Assembly (NCBI GenBank): GCA_938036405.1
Contig: CALHPT010000190.1
Coordinates: 1-9,597, forward strand
DNA: 9,597 nucleotides
Reading direction: 5' to 3'
Origin: an uncultured Tannerella sp.
GTDB lineage: Bacteria > Bacteroidota > Bacteroidia > Bacteroidales > Tannerellaceae
Shown: piece by piece, positions 1-5,374 of the stretch
How the letters are laid out: each line of letters opens with the position of its first letter
Position numbering within the stretch: position 1 is the stretch's first letter
Position numbers and translations under genes: made by a program
Notes under the pieces: model-generated
Told to the model about the DNA's origin: nothing
Databases searched by the model: none
What the model saw: only the letters and a program-made list of their open reading frames with translations

Positions 1-98
1 ATAATCTGCTGCATTTCAGTTTGGGACGATGCACCTGTTTTCTTACCCGTTGGAGTCAGATGCAGTTTCTATTGTCCCCAATGTTAGGTATATAACAT

Positions 99-137
99 AA
101 AAAGCATGCCGAAACACTTGGTCTCGGCATGCTTTTT
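99..137. terminator. Bidirectional intrinsic terminator after tRNA-Met
   Basis: A perfect 14-bp inverted repeat (99-112 with 124-137) surrounds an 11-nt loop. The stem core is GCATGCCGA/TCGGCATGC, and its ends are A5 and T5, so the hairpin ends in a U tract on either strand. It lies 7 bp beyond the 3' end of the minus-strand tRNA and most likely ends that transcript. It could also end a transcript entering from the left. Confidence 0.85.
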
Positions 138-143
138 GTTCGG

Positions 144-217
144 TAGCGAGACCCGGGATTGAACCGGGGACCTCATGATTATGAATCATGCGCTCTAACC
201 AGCTGAGCTATCTCGCC
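144..217 (-). tRNA. tRNA-Met (anticodon CAT)
   Basis: The minus strand folds into a complete 74-nt cloverleaf. The acceptor stem is GGCGAGA with TCTCGCT (first pair G-U), the D stem is GCTC/GAGC, the anticodon stem is CATGA/TCATG with loop TTCATAA, and the T arm is CCCGG-TTCAATC-CCGGG. The discriminator base is A. Loop positions 34-36 read CAT. CAT could mean elongator Met, initiator Met or lysidine-modified Ile. The paired acceptor end (G1-U72) argues against an initiator, and the sequence fits elongator Met as I remember it in Bacteroidales. The 3' CCA is not encoded, since the discriminator is followed by CCG, so it must be added after transcription. The tRNA stands alone with its own promoter and terminator. 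Confidence 0.95.
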
Positions 218-238
218 TCTCTTTTCAAAAAGACGCCG

Positions 239-267
239 CAAAGATAGACGTAGGTTTGACATACAAA
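239..267 (-). promoter_or_regulatory. Promoter of tRNA-Met (Bacteroidota type)
   Basis: On the minus strand TATCTTTG (246 down to 239) matches the Bacteroidota -7 consensus TAnnTTTG exactly. TTTG at 267-264 lies 17 bp upstream as a possible -33 element, slightly closer than the usual ~19-21 bp. The box ends 21 bp before the first base of the tRNA, which leaves a short 5' leader for RNase P to remove. The motif is seen directly; its use is inferred. Confidence 0.7.
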
Positions 268-351
268 AGCACCGGCTCTATTTTTTCAGCTTGTAAAAGG
301 GTATGCGGTGACGGGTGACAAACAACATGGTGAGTTTTTTCTTCACAGATA

Positions 352-382
352 CTTGCTGGTCTTCATTCTCGTTTTACATTTG
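352..382 (+). promoter_or_regulatory. Promoter of candidate small RNA (Bacteroidota type)
   Basis: TACATTTG at 375-382 is a perfect TAnnTTTG -7 box. CTTG at 352-355 gives a TTG -33 element with a 19-bp spacer, the expected distance. Transcription would begin near 388-391. No start codon of a recognisable protein follows, but a structured region and an intrinsic terminator do. The promoter lies inside the only sizeable open frame here (315-614), which argues against that frame being the product. Confidence 0.65.
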
Positions 383-388
383 CGACAC

Positions 389-641
389 GATAACGCGAGA
401 GAGCGATCACATCAGAGTTAAGCCGCACTTGTTCGATTGGGAAACTCATCATAAATATCAAAATTCCGGGACACGCTCTTGGCACCAATGGCGGGCTGCA
501 ACCTTCGGGTTGTCCCTTTGGGCACAGCAGATTACAACGATGTCAATGGCACTCAAATCTTGTCATTCGGAGTTTGTTCAATTCCACAGTGCGGCTTTCA
601 TACGAGAGAGGTGACTTGTCAACGAGTCGCCTCTCTTTTTT
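389..641 (+). ncRNA. Candidate structured small RNA, 6S-like
   Basis: This is a non-coding unit bounded by a TAnnTTTG promoter and an intrinsic terminator. Its core (420-597, 178 nt) is closed by a perfect 10-bp helix: 420-429 (AAGCCGCACT) with 588-597 (AGTGCGGCTT). Inside this come 435-439 with 579-583 (five pairs, one G-U) and 442-447 with 570-575 (AAACTC/GAGTTT). Then there is a large A/T-rich unpaired region on both sides (about 448-478 and 547-569), then 479-484 with 541-546, and an apical hairpin CAACC-TTCG-GGTTG (499-512) within GCTG/CAGC. A long rod with a central bubble and a length near 180 nt is the architecture of 6S RNA, which binds RNA polymerase as a promoter mimic. Identity with 6S or with the Bacteroidales-1 RNA motif is inference. 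The 5' end is approximate. No RNase P or tmRNA signature was seen. Confidence 0.5.
606..641 (+). terminator. Intrinsic terminator of the candidate small RNA
   Basis: A 13-bp stem (606-618 with 623-635, two G-U pairs) with a TCAA loop is followed at once by six T residues (636-641). The orientation is plus. There is no confident upstream protein gene on this strand, so it most plausibly ends the small RNA started near 389. It also insulates the receptor gene that begins at 759. Confidence 0.85.
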
Positions 642-758
642 ATGCACCTTGACTTGCTCTGAGCTTTCGTAGGCAAGCATGCAGCGGGCTGTTTGCTCTG
701 GGAAAAGTGTAACGCACCGCTCATCCATGCGTCATGTCCGTAGAAAACATAAATAGAC

Positions 759-3082
759 ATGGACATGAGACGATTTTATCTCCTATTGATCGGCACATTG
801 GCTGCAGCATGTGCCACTTATGCACAACAAACATTAACCGGGCGCGTGGTAGACGCGCAAAACCAACCCATCGAGTTTGCCAACGTGGCATTGTATGCGT
901 TGCCCGACTCGTCGCTTGTAACGGGTACGATTACCGACGCGCATGGGGCGTTTGCGTTAGAGGGTGGCACGGCGAAGCAGACCTTCTTGAAGGTCTCTTT
1001 CGTGGGATACGAGACGCAGACGGTCGAGGCGCCACGGTCGGGCGTGACGGTCACGCTTAACCCTGAATCCACGCAGCTGAATGAGGTGACGGTGCGGGCG
1101 AATCGGCCGGCTATCCGACTGAAAAACGATGCACTTGTGGCGTCGGTGCAAGGCTCCGTACTGAGTCAGGCAGGCACGGCGAATGATGTCCTGCGCCGTT
1201 TGCCCTCACTGACGGCTGATAACAAGGGCGCCTTCTCTGTCTTTGGCAAGGGTGAGGCTAAGATCTACATCAACCGACGCGAGGTGCGTGACCTCTCGGA
1301 GTTGGATCAGCTCAACTCGGCCGACATCCGCGACGTGGAGATCGTCCGTAATCCCGGTGCACGTTATGACGCTTCGGTGAAGGCTGTGATCCGCATCAAC
1401 ACGGTGCGGCGCGCAGGCGATGGGTTCGGGTTCGACGCCCGATCGAGCTGGTATCAGGGCGAAACGACCGACCTCCGCGAACAGGTGAATGTGAACTGGC
1501 GCAAGAGTGGCTGGGATGTTTTTGGTACTGTCCTTTACGGCCGCGGCGAATACATACAAGACAGCCGCATCACGCAGGTGACACGCCTTGATACGCTTTG
1601 GCAGCAGGAGAATCATCTTTACGGTACGGGCGTAGATCAGTGGGTGCGCATCACGGCCGGTACCAATTGGGAGATCTCGCCCAAGCATTACGTTGGCTTT
1701 CGCTACACGCTTTCGCCGGGCATGCTTTCAGGGACGGGGCATCCGACGTTCAACAGTATCGTCCACGCCAACGGGGCTTTTTACGACGAATGGAAGAACC
1801 GCGGGGAGCGACGCGAAACATCTGATCCGACGCACCGCCTCAACGCCTATTATAATGGTACGGTGGGCCGCTTGGGGATCGATTTCAATGCTGACTTCTA
1901 CACGAGCGGCAACACGTCGCGCTCGCACACCGAGGAGATGAGCCGAATGCAAGAAGACCGCGTCGTGAACTCGGAGAATCGTGTCCGTAACCGGCTCATG
2001 GCGTCAAAACTGATCTTATCGTACCCTGTGTTGGGAGGTGAACTGTCCGTCGGCGGTGAGTATATCCGCACGCATCGCACGGATGCGTACAGCAACCCCG
2101 AGCGTATCGTTCCATCATCTGACATGACTGTGGACGAGTGCAACAGCAGCGTTTTTACGGAGTATACACGGATGACGCCCATCGGACAGTTTGGCGCAGG
2201 GGTGCGTTACGAGCATGTCCGCTCCGATTCAGCGATGGCCAACCACTCGCAGGGCAGAACCGTACCTATGACCAATGGTTCCCCAACATCTCGTTCGGCA
2301 CGCAGGTGAAGGGTATCAACCTGCAACTGGCTTACACGGCCAAGACGCAGCGTCCAACTTACCGCCAGCTGAGCAGCAACGTGTATTACGCCAACCGCCT
2401 TTCGCTCCAGACGGGCAACCCGCTGCTGAAGCCCACCGTGACGCACGACATAAGCCTCACGGCCGCGTGGCGAATGGTGCAACTGATGGCGAGCTATAAG
2501 ATGAATCGTGACGCGGTGATCTACTGGACGGAGCGCAGCAAGAATGACCCGAAGGTGTCCCTCATCACCTACCGCAACCTCGACCGCCTGCCTGCGCTCA
2601 CGGTCTATGCCACCGTTACGCCGACGTTCGGGCCGTGGACACCGCAGCTGAGTGCGGGAATCGTCAAGCAGTGGGCCGAGGTAGACCTGGGCAACGAAAC
2701 GATCCGATACGACGAGCCGGTGATCCAAGCCTCGCTCAATAACTCGCTCCGGCTGCCGGCTGGACTGCTCTTCACGCTCGATCTGCGTTATCAGGGCACG
2801 GGTGATTATGAGAATGCGCACATGACCGAAAAAGTATTCTCCGTCAATACGGGACTCTCGCGATCCTTCTTCCACGATCGGCTGCGCGTGGAGCTGAAGG
2901 GCTGGGACATCTTCCGCGGACGGAAGGACGGCAACCTGCTGCGCTCCCCACGGATGGAGCTTTATCAAGCCAATCGATACGACACGCGCGAGTTCGAGTT
3001 CACGCTGCGCTACCGCTTCAACGCCGCCAAGAGCAAATACAAGGGCACGGGGGCTGGTACGGGCGAGATCAACCGCCTGTAG
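759..3082 (+). pseudogene. TonB-dependent outer-membrane receptor, frameshifted
   Basis: This gene encodes an outer-membrane beta-barrel receptor of the TonB-dependent type found in Bacteroidota, which takes up an unidentified ligand. It is split into two frames: 759-2309, and a second frame open to the stop at 3080-3082. The first frame reads naturally to YEHVRSD (codon 490, ending at 2228), and the other continues FSDGQPLAGQNRTYDQW. Restoring one T in the TT at 2228-2229 gives one 774-aa protein, a normal length for the family. Residues 1-22 look like a signal peptide (likely cut at TYA|QQ). Residues ~25-105 are a carboxypeptidase-regulatory-like domain (TLTGRVVDAQNQPIEFANV, FVGYET). Residues ~108-218 are a plug-like domain (DVLRRLPSL, YINRREV, IEIVRNPGARYD-type segment). 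The remainder is beta-barrel (OMP_b-brl_3 type) ending in a terminal strand FTLRYRF. It is not SusC-like, and no SusD partner is adjacent. No TAnnTTTG box or clear ribosome-binding site precedes it. The start could also be the ATG at 765. A sequencing error would restore an intact gene. Confidence 0.85.
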
Positions 3083-3123
3083 GCGTCGTAAAGTGCAAAT
3101 AGAGGTGCACCGTATAGATAAAG

Positions 3124-3163
3124 AAAGGAGACCACCGGAAGCGATTCCGACGGTCTCCTTTTC
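3124..3163. terminator. Bidirectional terminator between convergent genes
   Basis: The outer stem 3124-3133 (AAAGGAGACC) pairs with 3152-3161 (GGTCTCCTTT). After an AC/AC internal mismatch, CGGAA (3136-3140) pairs with TTCCG (3145-3149) around a GCGA loop. It has a T tract on the plus side and a T-rich run (CTTTCTTTA) on the minus side. It lies between the stops of the plus-strand receptor and the minus-strand lipoprotein and probably serves both. Confidence 0.8.
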
Positions 3164-3195
3164 CATTCAATAAAAGGAGAGAAAAAACTCATTTC

Positions 3196-3708
3196 TCAGT
3201 ACAACCCTTTGTATTCCCCAAGGACGATGGTCATATCCAAGCCTGCAGTGTAGGTCAGGGGGAATGTCTTTCCATCGTTGATTCGGATCCGGTAGTCGCC
3301 GTATTCCAGCGGGAACTCATACTTCAGGTTGTAGGGGCAGATGCAATCGGCTTGTGCCTTGGCTACGTCGCGCTCTTCGATCTGGATCAGTTGACCGTTG
3401 CGGGTGACGTGCATTTCGATGCGCGCGCCGCACTGGTAGACCACACTGTCGTGGCGAATCTGTAGCCGGCCGTTTCCAAGCGCCTTGAGGTGGAGCACTT
3501 CGTGCCGCTCGACGGTGGTCGTAGCGTCGTCCGTAGCGTCCGACCGAAGGTTGGAGAGGCAGCCCGAGTTGGTGAAGTGATAGACCTTCAAAGTGGCCGA
3601 AGGTCTTTCACTCCCTGCTTCACTCTCGCTGCTGCAGCTGCCCAGGCCGATCAGCAGTGTCAGCGTTGCCAGCGCCATGCCATGAACCAAAAACGTTTTT
3701 GCTTTCAT
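3196..3708 (-). CDS. Small four-cysteine lipoprotein, function unknown
   Basis: This is a 170-aa predicted lipoprotein. I chose the ATG at 3708 because it gives a canonical signal: MKAKTF, a hydrophobic stretch (~8-22), then the lipobox LGSC with the lipidated cysteine at residue 25. The open frame extends 14 codons further upstream (to 3750), but that would put polar residues before the signal. The mature part starts with a Ser/Glu-rich linker (26-38). It then holds cysteines 50, 93, 122 and 124, including a C-x-C pair in QADCICPYNLKYEF. Two disulfides in an exported beta-rich domain are plausible. Alternating segments (LHLKALGNGRLQIRH, MHVTRNGQLIQIEE, YGDYRIRI, DMTIVLGEY) suggest a beta-sandwich. 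Small Bacteroidales lipoproteins with a similar C-x-C-PY motif are known to me only as hypothetical. It lies 79 bp downstream of ilvE on the same strand, with no TAnnTTTG promoter in the gap, so co-transcription is possible. Confidence 0.85.
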   Translation of the reverse strand: MKAKTFLVHGMALATLTLLIGLGSCSSESEAGSERPSATLKVYHFTNSGCLSNLRSDATDDATTTVERHEVLHLKALGNGRLQIRHDSVVYQCGARIEMHVTRNGQLIQIEERDVAKAQADCICPYNLKYEFPLEYGDYRIRINDGKTFPLTYTAGLDMTIVLGEYKGLY

Positions 3709-3787
3709 CTTGTATTTCGGATTAAATGTTTCTGGCCTTATGGACGTCACATGGCGGGCAGACGCTGCCTCTGCACGTTATGTTTTC

Positions 3788-4807
3788 CTAATCGATAAAA
3801 GAAACCCAGCCGAATTCATCCGGCTCGTCGCCATACTGGATGGCGCGCAGCTTGTGATACAGCTTCTCGCAGACGGGTCCCACCTTGCCATCCTTGGCGA
3901 TGACGTACGATTTGTTTTCGTCCAAATCGTCGATCGCGGAGATGGGGGCGATGACTGCCGCCGTGCCGCACTCAGCTGCTTCGTCGAAAGTGGCGACCTC
4001 CTCGAAGGGGACTGGCCGACGCTCCACGGTCATGCCCATGTGCTCAGCCAGATGCATGAGGCTCTTGTTGGTGATCGAGGGCAGGATGGAGTTCGAGGCC
4101 GGCGTGATGTACGAGTTGCCGCGCACACCGAAGAAGTTAGCCGGGCCACACTCGTCGATGTACTTCTTTTCCTTCGGGTCGAGGTAAAGCACGGCTGCGT
4201 AGCCTCCATCGCGGGCTTTGGTGCCGGCTGCGAGGCTGGCGGCGTAGTTACCACCCACCTTGACCATACCCGTGCCGTGGGGTGCGGCGCGGTCGTAGTC
4301 GCGCATGACGCACACTTTCGAGAGGCGGAAGCCCTCCTTGAAATACGGCCCTACGGGCGTGACGAAGACAATGAAGAGGTACTCCGAAGCCGGCTTAACG
4401 CCCACCTGCGCCCCCGTACCGATAAGCAGAGGACGGATGTAAAGCGACGAGCCACTGCCGTAGGGAGGGACGAAGCGACGGTTCAGCTGCACCACGCGGC
4501 GCACTGCCTCTTCAAACTTCTCTACCGGCAGCTCGGCCATCATAATGGCACGGCTGGAGGATTGCAGGCGTTTGGCGTTCTCGTCCATGCGGAAGACACG
4601 GATGCGGCCGTCCTTGCCCATGAAGGCCTTCAGACCCTCGAAGGCTTCCTGCCCGTAGTGCAGACAGGTGGCAGCCATGTGAATGTCCACGCTCTCGGAC
4701 GACGAAACTTCAAGTTCGCCCCATTCGCCATTGCGATAATAGCATCTCACATTGTAGTCGGTTTTCATGTAACCGAACGGAAGCTCTGACCAATTCATTT
4801 CTTTCAT
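3788..4807 (-). CDS. ilvE: Branched-chain amino acid aminotransferase
   Basis: This cytoplasmic PLP enzyme (fold-type IV) moves the amino group between glutamate and the 2-oxo acids of leucine, isoleucine and valine, the last step of their synthesis and the first of their breakdown. The 339-aa product is a full-length class IV aminotransferase of the longer, eukaryote-like group. Visible signatures are YGQEAFEGLKAF (51-62), SLYIRPLLIGTG (121-132), the PLP-binding lysine K183 in GMVKVGGNYAASL, the cofactor-contact segment IDECGPANFFGV (217-228, with E219) and ECGTAAVIAPI (279-289). The frame stays open to 4894, but the TAnnTTTG promoter at 4861-4868 lies within that extension. The start MKEMNWSELPFGYM at 4807 also matches where the family begins. 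An alternative is the second Met, three codons in (4798). The ~47-nt leader is A-rich and has no leader peptide or T-box. No other ilv or leu gene is in the window. Confidence 0.95.
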   Translation of the reverse strand: MKEMNWSELPFGYMKTDYNVRCYYRNGEWGELEVSSSESVDIHMAATCLHYGQEAFEGLKAFMGKDGRIRVFRMDENAKRLQSSSRAIMMAELPVEKFEEAVRRVVQLNRRFVPPYGSGSSLYIRPLLIGTGAQVGVKPASEYLFIVFVTPVGPYFKEGFRLSKVCVMRDYDRAAPHGTGMVKVGGNYAASLAAGTKARDGGYAAVLYLDPKEKKYIDECGPANFFGVRGNSYITPASNSILPSITNKSLMHLAEHMGMTVERRPVPFEEVATFDEAAECGTAAVIAPISAIDDLDENKSYVIAKDGKVGPVCEKLYHKLRAIQYGDEPDEFGWVSFID

Positions 4808-4860
4808 GGTTGTGTCTCGTTTTTGATGTGTTGTATTAATGTTTGGAAAATAACTACGCG

Positions 4861-4890
4861 CAAATGTAGGATTCGGGATGAGATATGAAA
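4861..4890 (-). promoter_or_regulatory. Promoter of ilvE (Bacteroidota type)
   Basis: On the minus strand TACATTTG (4868 down to 4861) is a perfect TAnnTTTG -7 box. TTTC at 4890-4887 is a one-mismatch -33 element with an 18-bp spacer. Transcription would start near 4854, about 47 nt before the ATG at 4807. This decides the ilvE start codon. Confidence 0.65.
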
Positions 4891-4960
4891 GCATGTGGCC
4901 CGATTTTTCTGCGATCCCTCTTTCCCCTTCAATTTCTACGCTTATCCAAAGAAAATCACC

Positions 4961-5205
4961 CTGCGGCTTACGAATAGTCTACTTTTTATTCACTATCAAG
5001 CTTGCTGCTTACGATTTGCGTACAAATTATTAAGGCGCACAGTTGCTGCTTATGATTTGCGTACAAATTATTAAGGCGCACAGTCGCTGCTTACGATTGG
5101 TGTACAAATTATTAAGGCGCAAAGTCGCTGCTTACGATTAGTCTACTAATTGTTCAATGCGAAGCTTGCTACTTATGATTTGCACGCTAATTATTCACTA
5201 TCAAG
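4961..5205. repeat. Array of six degenerate 40-41-bp tandem repeats
   Basis: Six head-to-tail units start at 4961 (40 bp), 5002, 5043 and 5084 (41 bp each), 5125 and 5166 (40 bp each); base 5001 is extra. The three central units are nearly identical: the unit at 5043 differs from that at 5002 by one base, and the third by a few. They share a GCTTAYGATT block, then GTACAAATTATTAAGGCGCA. The outer units are diverged. The first and fourth share GCTTACGAwTAGTCTACT, and the first and last both end with an identical 15-mer (4986-5000 and 5191-5205, TTATTCACTATCAAG). The array is A/T-rich, non-coding in all frames, and lies between the ilvE promoter and the terminators of the T9SS cargo gene. A uniform core with decayed edges is typical of arrays that grow by slippage or unequal crossing-over. 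Function unknown. Confidence 0.9.
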
Positions 5206-5215
5206 GTTGCGGGTG

Positions 5216-5239
5216 AATAAAAAGGCTGTTTTTAGCCTT
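5216..5239 (-). terminator. Second minus-strand intrinsic terminator
   Basis: On the minus strand AAGGCT (5239-5234) pairs with AGCCTT (5227-5222) around a 6-nt A-rich loop, and the stem runs into a T5 tract and ATTC. The stem is short (6 bp). It lies about 70 bp beyond the stronger terminator at 5308-5354 and directly next to the repeat array, so it looks like a backup that keeps read-through from reaching ilvE. Confidence 0.6.
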
Positions 5240-5307
5240 GCGACTGGTTGAGCGACCGCGACGGGAGGAGAAAAACGGGAATGACTGCCGTCCGGACCAT
5301 AGCATAG

Positions 5308-5354
5308 CAAAAGGCCGCCGAAGGCGGGGATGACTCCTCGCGTCCGGCGGCCTT
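5308..5354 (-). terminator. Intrinsic terminator of the T9SS cargo gene
   Basis: A 10-bp GC-rich stem (5345-5354, CGGCGGCCTT, with 5311-5320, AAGGCCGCCG) is followed on the minus strand by a TTTT tract reaching 5309. It begins 21 bp after the TAG stop at 5377-5375. The position and polarity fit termination of the long surface-protein gene. Confidence 0.85.
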
Positions 5355-5374
5355 GCACATTTATATATAGGGGG

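Noticed and set aside
1..98. Possible 3' end of a plus-strand gene entering from the left
   Set aside because: Two plus frames are open from the edge (stops near 87 and 95), but the encoded peptides are short, cysteine-rich in one case, and not recognisable; too little sequence to call a gene.
251..258. Plus-strand TAGGTTTG, a perfect -7 box match
   Set aside because: No -33 element at the right distance; the nearest T run is about 24 bp away. The box at 375-382 has a properly spaced partner and better explains the downstream RNA.
315..614. 99-aa plus-strand open frame
   Set aside because: Its composition is unlike a protein (many Trp, His, Ser and Phe, no domain pattern), the predicted promoter at 352-382 lies inside it, and its stop falls within the terminator stem. 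The region is better explained as structured RNA.
389..641. RNase P RNA or tmRNA
   Set aside because: The length between promoter and terminator is short for either, and I see neither the RNase P core (GAGGAAAGTCCGG-like) nor a tmRNA alanyl acceptor end.
2200..2310. Programmed ribosomal frameshift in the receptor gene
   Set aside because: There is no X-XXY-YYZ slippery heptamer, downstream hairpin or family precedent that I can see; a missing T is simpler.
2207..3166. 319-aa minus-strand open frame opposite the receptor gene (also 1206-1688)
   Set aside because: Arg/Val/Leu-rich antisense shadow; the plus frame carries clear beta-barrel sequence.
3709..3787. Terminator between ilvE and the lipoprotein gene
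   Set aside because: Only a 5-bp GGCAG/CTGCC hairpin is present, with no T tract after it.
3710..4789. 359-aa plus-strand open frame opposite ilvE
   Set aside because: Antisense shadow of a well-recognised aminotransferase; no motif of its own.
4808..4854. Attenuator, T-box or leader peptide controlling ilvE
   Set aside because: The leader from the predicted start is only about 47 nt, A-rich, without a hairpin or a run of Leu/Ile/Val codons.
4961..5205. CRISPR array
   Set aside because: The whole 40-41-bp period is repeated, with no unique spacers, and no cas gene is present.
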